This document shows positions 1-11,850 of a DNA stretch of 64,000 nt, piece after piece. The stretch lies in NCBI RefSeq assembly GCF_020921035.1, contig NC_063154.1, forward strand, positions 6,758,001-6,822,000. The letters are read 5' to 3'. Source of the stretch: Rhodamnia argentea. Lineage: Eukaryota > Streptophyta > Magnoliopsida > Myrtales > Myrtaceae. How positions within the stretch are numbered: position 1 is the stretch's first letter; each line of letters begins with the position of its first letter. Both the position numbers and the translations under genes were made by a program. The notes beneath the pieces were generated by a model. The model worked only from the letters and a program-made list of their open reading frames with translations. It had not been told where the DNA came from and ran no database searches.

Positions 1-941
1 CACATTTTTATAATTAAATAAAAAAATTAAGAATAAATTTTTTTAGAATCGTACGAAATGCATTTTTTAATAGCAATGTTTTTAAGGTTATCAAATGCGT
101 TCTTTGGCTCTGGAATTGGTTTTGAAAGCAGAATCGGAAAAATCTATTTTATATCGAAAACTGTATTCGAAAAAGGAATTGTTACCAGAACTATAGACGA
201 ACTCAGACTGATATCCCAAAGAAGAAAAGGGAAATCCAGAAAGCACATGCTCTGTATCCCCTCAAAGTCTCATCTCAACCAAACCCTCCTTCTGCATATC
301 TACCCATGCAACATGGGTATCTAAATCATTTCTCAGGTTGGTGTTGGATGCAACAGAGTTAAAAGAAAAAATCGAGAAGCACCCCTTCATCAGAGAGTAA
401 AGATCTTCTGTCAGACTCCACCCCAAGCCGAAGCAGCCTGCAATGGCCTGCCCTGTTTGTTCGGCATTTCGCAGGGTAAGAGCTAACGTGAGTGAACTAC
501 TTATTGCCACATCCATCCCTGCATCATCTTGAAAGGGTTGATCTTTGCTCCTGAAATTCCCTTGTGGTTAGGGCGTCTTAGAAGAAACCCATGTCTTGTT
601 GATTCGAGAAACTCATCTGATTCTGGGTTATGCTCAGTCCGCAGAGCGCTTTTAGGTCTATACTAGTACAACCCGCCTTTGCTCAGTGGATGCAAAACAT
701 CCATGCTTTGGCGCCTCGCGCAACAGCAACGCTGTCTTCACAATTTTCGGCTGTTTAGTATGATTGATTTTGCGTCTCATCTAGTGTAGAACGCTGTGAG
801 TTTTAGCTCTGGAGCTTACTGAGTGAGTGTTCTTCCCTCAGTTTAAAAGCTGTCCTTTAGGTGAGACTCTCTGTTTGCTCAGATAAGGTGATATTAGAGT
901 CTTCTGCGGAAATAGCGGATCAGAGCGAGAAGCAGAAGTAG
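1..941. other. Upstream region of the F-box gene, no gene recognised
   Basis: This stretch holds only short open frames. A minus-strand frame at 262-516 has no recognisable domain, and its upstream edge looks like a splice acceptor, so a decayed exon cannot be excluded. The last 150 bases before 942 should hold the promoter and 5' UTR of the F-box gene, but I see no clear TATA box there. Confidence 0.4.
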
Positions 942-2129
942 ATGAGAACTCAGGAGCAGGACGACGAGGTGAATGGGAGAGATGGCGGGGCATTTTCGCG
1001 GGAATTGCCTGTCGACATCATCCGCGACATACTTGTGAGGCTGCCTGTGAAGACGCTGCTACGATTCAAGTGTGCCTCCAAGCCCTGGCGTTCCATTATT
1101 TCCGACCCTTCCTTCGCCAATTCGGTCCTGGCTCGTTCCCTCGCTCGCCCTGCCGTCACCTCCCTCGTTTCCATCTACGACCCGCTCCAGCGGGGGTCGT
1201 TGCGTTGCCAATTCTTCTGGTTGGACCACCAGACAGGGCTTTCCACTCCCATACCTCTACCGGACATGCCTACTGGGTCGCGCGTGGAGATCTTAGGAAG
1301 CATCAATGGCTTCTTTTGCCTCAGTGGCCCAGATCTCACTCGCGTGTGTAACCCCAGCACCAGGGAAGTCGCAGCCCTTCCTCCCACTGGCCCTGATTTC
1401 CCCGCGAATCTCGAAGGCGAGATCGAAAGCTTTGCTGCGTTGGGTTATGATCCAGCCTCGAAACAGTACAAGGTCCTCAAAACGTGGATTCTGTTCGTCA
1501 ATTCTGGTGGTGTATTTGCTGCTCATAAGGTTCTGACCCTAGGTACTAATTCATGGAGGACAGTGGATGATTGCCCTATTGAGTTTCCCTGGGATGATTG
1601 CATCTGTGCAGCAGGAGCTATACATATCCGGACATATAACTTCATGGAGGAGAACATTGTTGTGACATTCGATGTCGCGAGCGAGGAGTTCAGGCTGTTA
1701 TCGCCTCCTGGAGGTGCCGTCGGCAGCGCGAGAAAGATTAAGTTGAAGCTATTTAGAGAGCATCTAGCCTTGTTAGAGTATCAACACCTTTGGGACGACG
1801 ACACGATAACGATGTATGTTCTGGATGATTATGGGAGTCAGGCTTGGAAGGAGATAAGAATGGTGCTGCCCCATAGTTGGAAAGAGGGCATAGGGCATTG
1901 TAAAACATTTGGCATTAGCATTACACGCAGCGGTGACATTTTGCTCATCCCCACCCTTACACACAGGCGGTCTGGGACATATTTGGTCTCTTACAATGTT
2001 GAAAGCAAGAGGATGAAGAAGGTTCCAATACATGGCCCCCCTTTTCACCAGTTTAAGGCTCGACGATTGAACTGCGAACCTTTTGATTTCGTGGACAACA
2101 TTTTGTCATTGAATCATCTCAACTCATGA
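942..2129 (+). CDS. F-box protein with F-box-associated domain (CPR1/CPR30-like)
   Basis: This intronless gene encodes 395 residues. The F-box lies at about residues 20-65 and begins RELPVDIIRDILVRLPVKTL, with the LLRFKCASKPWRSII helix that follows in the plant F-box/FBA family. The rest resembles the F-box-associated interaction domain: a GSINGFFCL strand, the CNPSTREVAALPP motif, GYDPASKQYKV, and an LGTNSWRTV strand. Proteins of this type join the SKP1 part of an SCF ubiquitin ligase through the F-box and bind a substrate through the C-terminal domain. The length fits the family, which usually runs 370-420 residues. The start is the first ATG in the frame and leaves a short acidic leader before the F-box. 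The family expands rapidly in plants, so the substrate cannot be named. CPR1 resemblance is at family level only. Confidence 0.9.
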   Translation: MRTQEQDDEVNGRDGGAFSRELPVDIIRDILVRLPVKTLLRFKCASKPWRSIISDPSFANSVLARSLARPAVTSLVSIYDPLQRGSLRCQFFWLDHQTGLSTPIPLPDMPTGSRVEILGSINGFFCLSGPDLTRVCNPSTREVAALPPTGPDFPANLEGEIESFAALGYDPASKQYKVLKTWILFVNSGGVFAAHKVLTLGTNSWRTVDDCPIEFPWDDCICAAGAIHIRTYNFMEENIVVTFDVASEEFRLLSPPGGAVGSARKIKLKLFREHLALLEYQHLWDDDTITMYVLDDYGSQAWKEIRMVLPHSWKEGIGHCKTFGISITRSGDILLIPTLTHRRSGTYLVSYNVESKRMKKVPIHGPPFHQFKARRLNCEPFDFVDNILSLNHLNS

Positions 2130-3690
2130 AACAGATCCAGTTGAAACTTCACTCTATTATATCCTGGTGGTATACTATGAGCTATCGGTAGGTAAGTTGC
2201 ATTAGTGATCCTGTATCATTATGGTGGTCTGAAGTTTGATGAGCATCCCTCGTATTCTTCCTCTACAGCACATGTGATTCAACTTGCAGCATCTAAAGTG
2301 TGCTATATACTTTTGTAGATGCAGATTACTTTAAGTTGTGACTGTTCTATCTTGAATTTTTCATTTCTTTAGCAGTCATGAACTATGTCCCTGTCCAGTA
2401 TATTGTCGAGATTCTATGAACATGTACAATCCGTGTTCAATCCATTCGCTCTCGCGCAAGTATCGAAACATATTTGCTAATATTAGTACTTCACTTGTTT
2501 GTGTTCACTCGTTAGCTTTCAAATGGTATTTGATTTTCTGCCGAAGGGGCTTCTCAAAGTTGGATTTGTGTCTGTTTAAAATCAGTAGGTGGATGATAAA
2601 AGATCGTGGCCGAGAGTTCGACCCCCTTGTGCTGTTGCATTTTAGGAGTTCTTTTTAGTGTCATCTCATTGAATCCATTCATTTGTGATGAACATTCTTC
2701 TAGCCCGTTGACAAGTTCTTTCATCTGTTTTTGAATGGAAGAGAGACAGTTCACAGGTTCTTTCTCTCTGTTTTTGGAATGAAAGAGCGATTGCTGTTTC
2801 ATTTTATGCCTTGCAATTAGATAAAAGCTGACGTCGTAGGTACACAAAGCATAAAAAGGAAAAAGAATGCCATGTGATATTTTCCATGGCACTAAGCTGA
2901 TATATAGATAATCGTCTGCATCATCTTAGGTGTCGATTTCATTACCAGACAAGTAAATTTTTTTCTTTTCCTCTAAGCTCTTGTTGAGGTGTGTTTGTCT
3001 ACAGTTGTCCATCGTGGCAATCCGGAAGCCAGAGTTCTCTCCCTAGCTAATCTTGTGTGACTTGTATTAGTCGCTCCCATCCAAGTTACAGGGGACAAAG
3101 AGCACCAACATAAGCAGACGCAATTAGATGTTCTTATAGCTTGGTTCGATAGATGATTAGCAGAGAAGGAATCGACGGCTTCCGCTGCGATTAAGCGGCC
3201 GCGTTGCGAGACCCTCAATTTGATGTCACTTCCCATCATGTGCAGCGCCTTGCGTAACTGTTTCATTATGTATAGATCCGGTCATCGATACCAGTGAAAT
3301 AACCTGTTCTATGTCCCCATCTGCAGAATTTATACTTCATGTGGAGCCAAAAAAAAAAAGAAGCCATTTTTAGCAGCTGTACCAGATGACTTTCACCATT
3401 TGCTCTGAAGCACTACCTTTTCCAATCGTCAAGCATACTTTCTTTAGATGGTGTTAATTTCGTCTCTTCGCTAAAGCGAAAATCTCCTGTATGCCATGGA
3501 GAAAGCCTGGATGCATGACGCACGGAGTTCAGAATCAAACTCATCATTCATATACATGAAAAGCAGTCAAATACATTCTTGAAAGAGCTCATACTCTCAA
3601 AATTTGCCATCAACACGATCTGATCAGTCAGAGGAAATTGCGAACTCTAGTGCAAAAATTGCTCTGTTTTGAGCTTTTTGCTGAAGTCTC
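2130..3690. other. 3' flank of the F-box gene, no gene recognised
   Basis: The first few hundred bases are probably 3' UTR. The remainder has short open frames on both strands without recognisable domains or convincing splice structure. I see no tRNA-like or small-RNA-like fold. Confidence 0.4.
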
Positions 3691-4272
3691 TCAGAACTTG
3701 ATCAAAAAGCACCTCCAAATGATCCGCCCATGTTTTTCGAGCTCATGAAGAGTGGTCAGCACGGCGGAGTCGAAGGAGCTTTTCTTTATCGGCTTTAGGA
3801 TCTCCGGTAGATACCATGTCGCCATGTCCGGGTATGTGCAAGATGATTTTCGATGTAAAAGCTGTTGAAGCCCCATTCTCTTCTTCTCGGCACCTTCGCA
3901 AAAATTCAATCGGGGTCCTGCAGCTGCAGGCTATTCACATCGATTAGGCCAGACCAAGCACGGAGCAGAAAGAGGTAAATAGTATTACGGACTTTGAATT
4001 TTGTCCGGTTGTTTTGAACTTCGGCATCGGCCACTGGAGTTTCCCGAGGCCCGTCTTTCTTCATGTTGATCCGTTAGGAGAAGTGCAAATGGTAAGGACC
4101 AGATCAATGCTAACGCTGACGAAAATGCAAACACATGCAGCTCAACATTAGCAAATTCGAGCTTCTCGGGCTTGACAAGTTGCTTCTACAGAACATGAAG
4201 CTGCAAGAATTCAGAAGTCCTGAATTTAATGACCATCTTGTGATCAGCAAAAAGATTTACCGTCGCAAATAA
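3690..4272 (+). pseudogene. Unrecognised plus-strand coding remnant with one plausible intron
   Basis: Two stretches read like protein. From about 3968 the frame runs to GTAAGG at about 4091 (VVLNFGIGHWSFPRPVFLH, then VDPLGEVQM). A putative acceptor, ACATGCAG, ends at about 4140, and the frame resumes in phase (LNISKFELLGLDKLLLQNM) to a TAA at about 4270. Upstream, 3697-3800 reads ELDQKAPPNDPPMFFELM and is then broken by a stop and a frameshift. No start codon or complete upstream exon can be joined. I do not recognise the family. It could be the 3' end of a broken gene, or of a gene whose earlier exons I failed to find. Confidence 0.35.
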
Positions 4273-4431
4273 GACACCGTGCAAGAAGGCGCTGGCCTTG
4301 CCCCAACCAAATACAAATTTCATCCACTAGATAATGTATTTGGCATCTCAGTGACGTCATTTACATTTTACTACGCATTGCAATTACAACAAAAATTTAA
4401 ACCATGGCTCCGTCTGTTTCACGAAAAATAT

Positions 4432-5190
4432 GTGATGATTTTGAAAAATGTTTTACGAAAAGTCATTTTCCAGGAAAATGACCATATTTTCCAGTGTTTG
4501 GTTGAGACTTAAAAATGATATGGAAAACGATTTCCCTCGTTTGGGTATGAATTGATTTTCCTAGAAAAATTATTAAATCATTCAAAATTTTCAATATTCT
4601 TTTAATTTTTTTCGAATTAAAAATTAATTTTTAATTATTTTTGAGTATTTTATTTTTAATTACTTTCTTTAATTTTTTCTTCTCTTTTTTTTCTTCCTTA
4701 TTTCTTGTTCAGCCGATTGCTCGCCACGGCAAAGGCCAGAGGCCGACGGGGCTCGGCCTCTAGCCTCGCTTGTGGCCAATAAGGCTTGGCCTAAGCTCGC
4801 CGGCCTCCGGCGAGGCCGAGGTGAGGCCAAGCCTTGCTTGTGGTGCGACCGGCTAAACAAGGAAAAAAAACAAGAAAAAGCATTAAAGAATGTAAGTAAA
4901 AAATAATTAAAAAAATAAAAAAACTCATTTTTCTCGAAAAATAAAAAAAATTGAGTTTTAAAAAATAATTAAAAAATGAATAAAAAGAAAGAAGATGTGA
5001 AATATAGGAGTAAAGAAAGATGACAAAAATAGGAAAACATTTTCCTCATTTTTTAAGAAGGCTTTTCCATAGAGGAAAATATTTTTCGGGACTAGCTTAC
5101 TTTCTGCCCCCCAAATGCCGAAAAAAAAAAACACCGAAAAATCAGAAAAATATTTTTTTGAAAGTTATTTTTCACGAAATAAATGGCACC
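4432..5190. mobile_element. AT-rich foldback element, family A copy 1
   Basis: The two arms are complementary stretches of GGAAAATG- and TTTTCC-type sequence, at about 4432-4600 and 5030-5190. They flank a GC-rich core at about 4720-4850 made of repeated GGCCGAGG-like words. There is no coding capacity. The same architecture recurs at 6440-7470 and, with a reduced core, at 60317-60764. A non-autonomous DNA transposon (MITE) is the simplest reading. Exact ends and target-site duplication were not resolved. Confidence 0.55.
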
Positions 5191-5199
5191 TAATAAACA

Positions 5200-6430
5200 A
5201 GAAAGGTTCCCCACTTCCGCAGCTCACTATTCCATCATATGCTCTCCTGTTCCTTTCTCTCTCTCCAGATCAAGTAAAGAGTCGCTAAAGATATCTCTGC
5301 CTTGAATATAAGGTCTATGAAGTAGAATCTATATCTCTCCATCAGCAAGAAAAACCAGAACACACAAATGGGTTATTAGGCAGGTGCTAGAGGATCAATT
5401 TGTTCTGGCTCTTCAGTTCTGCAATAACTAGAGACAAATAATAAACAGTGCTCACCTAATTTTGTCGGTCCCCGTTGGATTTAATTTATTTTCTCCTAAA
5501 CGCTTAAAATAGGGAAAGGCGAATTGGATTTGCCTATCCTTCGTTTTATTTGCTAATTAGGAAAATCTAAATATAGTGCGCTAGCTATCTTATACTTTAA
5601 AACACTCGTAAGAAAATGAAGTAAAGATCATCTCGTCCAATTCTTACGATATGAACATCATACGGTTTCAATCTGTGATCATAACACTTGAAACTGCACA
5701 TTTGAGATCCCATGGACAACAGTACCTACGCCCGCAACTGCACTTGCACCTGCAGATGATTCTTTGCCTTTAGAAGTAGCGGCCTTTTTCTGAGGTCTCC
5801 TCGATGCAGGGAAGAAGGCGATCGCCTAAAGCATCCATTTGATGCTGCTTCTTACAAGCTTCCAAGCATGTTCGTTGCTTGGCTAAATGACAGATTCCTG
5901 CTCAAGGGACATATTAATAATGTCTGAAAGGCTGCATTAGGCGGCAATGTCAGAGCGCGCTCACAAGATCCACCCGAAAATGAAAACAGATGGAAAGAGA
6001 AAGGTGCCAGCAGGAGTTCTGCAGAGCCCGTCTTGGGCATTTTCCTCTTTCTGATCTTACTGGTCTTTCAGTTTGCTTCATATCATCAGAAGAAGGTGTT
6101 GCATTGTAGGAAGTCGAAGTTGGGTCGTTCGACCAAAAGACAACAAAATGTTGGATCGAAGATTCATCCAATAGGGTTCAATTTCTTTTTTTTTTTTATG
6201 TTGGGGTTCATTTCTCTGAGTCCTTTTGTTGTTTGAAATCTGCTTGTAATTTCCTTCCGTAATCAGTGGAGTTATGTTTAAACGGCTGTGTCAATTTGCT
6301 CTTTGAGGTGGAACATCCAGAAGTTTAGTTTTCACTGTAGAACTTTGTATTATGAGAAAGCTCTCTGATTTAGGGTTCAAATCGAAAATTCCTTATCATC
6401 CACGAATGGACAGAACATCCTCTCTTTTTT
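5200..6430. other. Intergenic region, no gene recognised
   Basis: Contains only short open frames. One at 6033-6236 starts with a hydrophobic stretch but has no recognisable family and no evident promoter. No RNA gene is visible. Confidence 0.4.
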
Positions 6431-6439
6431 TTTTTAATA

Positions 6440-7470
6440 TTTTTTTTAGGTCTTCTGAATGTAATTTACTCAAGTTTAAGATATGGAAAGCATTTTCTAA
6501 AAAATAATTGACCTTATCGCTCACAAAAATGAATAATTTTTAAAAAATTCATTATCTATGGAAATAGTTGGATGTAAATTAATGTCAACAATGAAAATAG
6601 TTTTCATGGATTGATTTTTTTTTTAAGTGATGATTATCTTTTCAAAAATGTTTTCCATATCTCGAGTTTTCCGTGGATCAAAGGTACCCATTAGGTTATA
6701 ATGCAAAGCCATCGATTACCCATTAGGTTACGGAATTGGTTCGTAGATGTGATTATTGTGAGTTTCGGTATATTGTTTCAACTTCGATTTGGATAGATGT
6801 ATTCTTCAATTTAGGCTTTTCTTTTTTCGTGTTATTATTTTTATCTTTTTAATAATGTTTTATTTATTTATTTTTTCTTTTCTTTTTTTCTATTTTTCCT
6901 TCCTCCGCTAGTTGCCGACAACCGGCCATAGACAAGGCTTGACCTCGCGGGGCTGAGCATTGCCGGATCTGGCGAGGTGAGGACTAGAGCTCGCCCAACC
7001 TTGCCTAGCAAGATTTGGCGATGCTCGGCCTCGTTCGAGACCGGCGAGGTGAGCCTTGACCTTGCTTGAGGATAGCGAGCTGGAGGCTCGCATAACCGGT
7101 CGCGCGCCCTCGCCTTGCCTGCGGTGGGTCGTTGGTCATCCCCGTGGCTGGTGATTGACTAAAGAAGAAAGGAAAAGAAAAAAACAATAGAAGAAAAAAT
7201 TAAAAATAAAAATAAATGAGAAAATGAAAATAAATGAAAATTGGATTTTTTTAAAAAAAAAATGAAAAAAGTAAAAACTAATAATAGAAAATTATTAAAC
7301 AGAGTGCAAGGAGGAAATTGATTTTCCTTACCGAACGGTAAAAGTTATTTTCTACTTCATTTTTAGGTTTCATTTGAATACTGAAAAATAATATCATTTT
7401 TTTTTTTGGAAAATGACCTTTTGGAAAACATTTTCCGGACACACTTCATTTTCTAATGGAGCCTTAGTGT
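6440..7470. mobile_element. AT-rich foldback element, family A copy 2
   Basis: The left arm is at about 6440-6680 and the right arm at about 7300-7470, both rich in GGAAAA and TTTTCC blocks. The GC-rich core at about 6905-7135 is clearly related in word content to the core of the copy at 4432-5190 (CGAGGTGAGG, GCTCGCC, GGCTTGACC). It has no coding capacity and is probably a MITE. Boundaries are approximate. Confidence 0.55.
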
Positions 7471-7824
7471 AAGAGAATTACTTCTAATTAATGCCCACGG
7501 GCTATAGCCTACTTTTATTATGAAACAAGTTCCCTTGTCTATGCTTTGAATGGATTTTTTTTTTTTAAGTCAAATCATATCATGGATGATATATATGATA
7601 ACAGCTTTAAATAAACTGAATGTAGGTATGAACCTTAGAAAAGAAAAATAATCTTATATCCACTTCATCAAATTTCCATTTAGTTTTGGCCGATGATAAT
7701 ACCACGATGGAAGACTGAAGATGGCATCAAAATTCCTTTCGGTCCAAAAATCATGGAACAGTGAATTAATCTAAAGGGGTTGAACGAAGTATGGTAACGA
7801 TTTGTTCTTTTAAATTAAGAGGCC

Positions 7825-8395
7825 ACAAATGTCCGCGAAGTAATGCGTGTTTGCCATTTTCGTTCTACTGAAAATGCATGCTTGCTATTTGTCGGGCATG
7901 CCATGATCACATCGATGTAAATGGAGTTGAGGAGGGTCCTATGACCTTGTGGGTCATCAATTTGTTGTTTTAAATAGCGACGACTCCGAGCAAAGACTAT
8001 TGACCTTAACCGTTTCCGGCAATGGCACTGGACTAGGTGGTGGCGAGAAAGCGCTCCTTCCATCGCAAGAGGCGATTTTAGGAGGACTCTTCGTCCTCAC
8101 AAGCTTTCGTTCGATGCTGAGGGCGAAATCCTAGAGTCATGAATCCGAAGGCCCTTTATCGTATCGCGCGCGCGTAGTGCCATCCCAAATCAAGCCTTGG
8201 AATAAAGGAAATGAGAGAACCGTCCGTAGTTCGCGTTGACGGTGACATTATTCACAGCGCTCGACTTTCTGCAATTGAAAGCAGCATGCGTCATCGTCTT
8301 CAAATGTCTACCGTACTTTTCCGTGAAATAATGCATGTTTTCCATTTCATTTCTAATGAAAATGCATGCTTGCCATTTGTCTTTCCATGCATGCT
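7825..8395. repeat. Direct duplication in the upstream region of the neprosin gene
   Basis: The stretch at about 7829-7900 is repeated at about 8321-8392 with scattered changes. Both copies contain GAAAATGCATGCTTGC and a following CATTTGTC- or TATTTGTC-like block. The copies lie about 490 bases apart, directly upstream of the TATA box at 8493. Confidence 0.6.
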
Positions 8396-8492
8396 TGCGT
8401 TTGAGCCCTACTGTAAGAGTGTGTAGAGTTTCCCTAAATTACAAAGAGCGGCCACGCAAAGGGGAAGGAAAAAAAAAAAAAACTTTGTTGCT

Positions 8493-8500
8493 TATAAATA
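8493..8500 (+). promoter_or_regulatory. TATA box of the neprosin-domain gene
   Basis: TATAAATA lies 70 bases upstream of the start codon at 8563, directly after an A-rich run. This spacing is normal for a plant core promoter with a short 5' UTR. Confidence 0.6.
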
Positions 8501-8562
8501 GACATAACCTAAACACTATGCAACACCATTTCGAAACTTCAAAAATCATTACACAAGCGAGA

Positions 8563-9242
8563 ATGGAACTTGCATTTATCTTGTTGCTTGTTTTCTCTAG
8601 TGTTTCGACGTATGGGATGGCAAGCATCTCTGAAGATGACCATCGAGATTTGGAAAGACAAGTTCAGATGATGACCAAGTCACCCATGAAGTCTTTTGTG
8701 GTGATTAATCTTTCAAAATTCACAGAGATTTTCTCCTTTCGAAATTTATGCTGCGTCCTGCAATCTATCATATCTTGTTCGGCAGCGGTCTTTGTTTGAC
8801 GAATCACTTATTATACTCGGTATTTTTCATGAAGACCAAGGAAGGGGACACCATCGATTGTGTCGCAATTGACAAGCAACCGGCACTTGATCATCCACTG
8901 CTGAAAAACCACAAAATACAGGCAACCGTTTATCATTTTCTCCCTTTAATCCTATTTAGGAAGAAAACCGTGTTTGGCCAAACTATCATTTCCCTTGGAT
9001 TAACTTGCTCTATCTGATGATATTATCACCATCATTTTTGCAGACTAAGCCGGATATAAGCTTCGTTCGTTCTCACGCTCCTTCAAAGGTTAAATCTGTA
9101 CAGTTCGAATCGAGAGAACCTTGCCCTGTTGGAACAGTACCAATTCCTAGAATGACAAAGGAAGACTTGATAAGGGCAAAATCCGTAGGCAAGATGCCAT
9201 CCTCTAAGAGTCAGAATACTCTTTCTCAACATGTATGGTGTG

Positions 9243-9273
<31 letters not shown>

Positions 9274-11363
9274 AACCTGCACCCAGACACACGCACGTTC
9301 ACATAGATTGAGGTTTATAAGATTTCTGTTCATTGAAAACCTGTAGATAACCTAAGAAAACATTAAGGTTCATAGGTTGTATGTAATGCATGACCTACAT
9401 TCTTGTCACAGCAACCTCTGATATGCCCAAAAGTTTCTTGACATAAGAAAATACTGGTCTGGCTATATGGGAGAAATCGTAAAAATTGATCTTTTCATAA
9501 GCAGTACAAAAAAAAGAAAAAAACCCAAATGGTTGTGTTGCCCGTCCGCTCGAACGAAAATAAAAATACAATTTTGAAAAATTGTGCTATCGCCCTTTAG
9601 AAACTAAACTCTCATATCCAAATTGCATGTATGATTTTGAAGCGTAATCACCACCGCACCTCCGTAGTCGAACCCCTTCTATAACTTTGATGCAGGTAGT
9701 TTCTTTGAGAGACGACATGACGGAAAATATCAAATATGGAGGTTATGGGAGATCTAATGTCTACAAACTGGCCGTAACTAATGACCAAGTTAGCTCACAT
9801 AACATGTGGATTGAAACTGGTCCTCCCGACCATATAAGTATGATTGTTGCGGGCTGGCAGGTACGTCAAGTCGCCGGTATATGTAGCGAAGTTTCGAGAT
9901 GAAAGATAAAATATCTTCTGTTTTGACTAGGTTGCTCCACGACTATACGGCGATATTCGTCCTCGATTTTTCACATATTGGACGGTTAGTTAGAAGCTAG
10001 TTGATTTATTCTCCCAACGGATTTTGAATTCCCGACGATGAAGTTGGATCCTTGGCTTATTTTGTTGACTGAAGCATCATTTTTATAGGGTAATGGCTAC
10101 CGTGACGGATGTTACAACATGCTATACCAAGGTTTTGTCCAGGTTGATAGGTTAATAACTCCCGGTTTTCCATTCCGTGATGCTTCCACTTTTGACGGAC
10201 CTCAATTTGAGTTTTTTGTCCAAGTCTTCCAGGTGAGCATGACTTTGATTTGAGGACATGTCCATTTACTTTCAAGACATAATTAACGTTTATCAAATAT
10301 GAATTATTGCATCTAGTTTCTCTTGGGCAATCAATTATGCGATAGATGTGTGACGGGACGTATCCAGGAAGAGAGTTTTCGGGGTACATAAGTTAGGTAA
10401 AATATTGATAAAAAAAAGTTAGGGAAAAAAGACGCGCGCGCACACACGAAAAAAAAAGGGAGATTTTGATGGGTAAGTATTGTCGATCCACTTCTTTAAA
10501 TTTTATTAGCCATTTTTACAATGCATAAGAAATTTCTAAAGTTGTATGTATATATACACACACACACACACACAAATATAAAATGACTATATGTATATAT
10601 GTTATGAAAACTGTTAATAATTTAATGGAACCAGTGGCAAGAATCATCACAATGTTCATTGTGTGGTAACAATTGGTTCAGTTCAATGTTGGTTGAAAGC
10701 TAATCTATATGTTTAATTGAGATTTTATATGTCTCAATAGATAAAACGTTTTAAATACACTCGCGAATTAGCTACTCGTCTTAAAGTAGAGCAAAATTAT
10801 GTCCTTTTCGCACTCGAAGCCAATGTGCACTCGTAACAGAGAATTGGGAGACACCCAGAATAGCGGGGATTGCACAATTCATCTTTTTAACCTTTTAGAA
10901 GTCATGAAATTAATCTCAAATGTGTGAAAGAACTTAAAAACTTACGGACACTTTTGCTTGCACGCAGGATCCAGGTGGAAAGAGTTGGTGGCTGGTCGTG
11001 GGTGATCCACCCACCACGATTGGCTATTGGCCCAGCGAACTGTTCTTATATTTACGCAATGGTTCGCTACATACCGGCTGGGGAGGAGTGGGTCTGGCCG
11101 GGAGAGACGGAGTTTGTCCGCCGATGGGAAGTGGTCACAGGCCTGATGGTAGTTATACGCGTGCCACGTTCTTCCGACAGCTTCAATGGATCGACAAGGA
11201 CGGTACTTTCCGGCGCCCTTCACCAAAAACAGTCAAGTGGGTGGATAAATCCAATGTCTATGATCTGAAGAACTATGGCTATGGTAGCAGGCGAAAATTC
11301 GGGTATTGGATTAGCTTTGGTGGTCCGGGAGGCTATTGTGGGGGAGGGATGGATGGTTTGTAA
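8563..11363 (+). CDS. Neprosin-domain secreted protein (DUF239 family)
   Basis: Seven exons: 8563-8700, 8835-8921 (or 8927), 9044-9232, 9696-9860, 9931-9984, 10089-10232 and 10968-11363. All junctions are in phase 0, giving about 390 residues. The product starts with a hydrophobic signal peptide (MELAFILLLVFSSVSTYG). The neprosin activation-peptide region follows, with IDCVAIDKQPALDHPLLKNH at about residues 52-71. The C-terminal neprosin domain contains MWIETGPPDHISMIVAGWQV, GCYNMLYQGFVQV and GGKSWWLVVGD. Known neprosins are secreted prolyl endopeptidases with a glutamate catalytic pair, but most plant paralogues are untested, so activity is inference. The donor of intron 2 is either GC at 8922 or GT six bases later, differing by two residues. 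Intron 3 carries a CT microsatellite. The length is normal for the family. Confidence 0.88.
9252..9272. repeat. CT microsatellite
   Basis: About ten CT units lie in intron 3 of the neprosin-domain gene. Confidence 0.9.
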
Positions 11364-11609
11364 TGGGGAGCTATCTTGAGAAACTCAATAAGCGAGGCTT
11401 CCGACTTTGTCAATTTTCAGTTTGAGTTTTTAATTAGTGTTCATCTTTATCTCCCTTTTTCTTGAGGCTGCGATCGGAATATCATGGGCGAATTCCCATA
11501 GGCAAAGGTAGACCCCGTCAAATAGGTGAGTCTGATTGAGTTTGGGTTGGGTCGAAAACTTTCCAATCCAAATTGTTGACACCTAAATTTCTCAATCCAA
11601 ATTGTTGGA

Positions 11610-11850
11610 AATTGTTCAATTAATTCTAAGCCTATTGCACGGATGTCAACTCAATCATAAATTTTTCAATCTTGCTAATTTAGTCCTAAAATTATGTGTG
11701 CAATTCCAATATGGTCATTTCGGCCAATTTTCGCTGAAAATCGCTGACGTACTTTGCGCAAAGATATATGACTAAATTGGCAAAATTTAAAAGTTTAAAG
11801 TTTCGTACAATAAATTTAAAAACGATTGGGTAATTTCCCAAATATGTTCA
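11610..11850. repeat. Family C repeat, short copy
   Basis: It carries the family C word set: CCTATTGCAC near the left end, a GGCCAATTTT block beside CGCTGAAAATCGCTGACG, then ACTAAATTGGCAAAATTT and GGGTAATTTCCC at the right end. Related copies are at 26225-26970, 37480-37810, 58335-59010 and 63540-63775. It is non-coding and probably a MITE or a derivative. Confidence 0.5.

Noticed and set aside
2590..2640. tRNA-like T-loop word GAGTTCGACCCC
   Set aside because: No acceptor stem, D-loop or anticodon arm could be placed around it.
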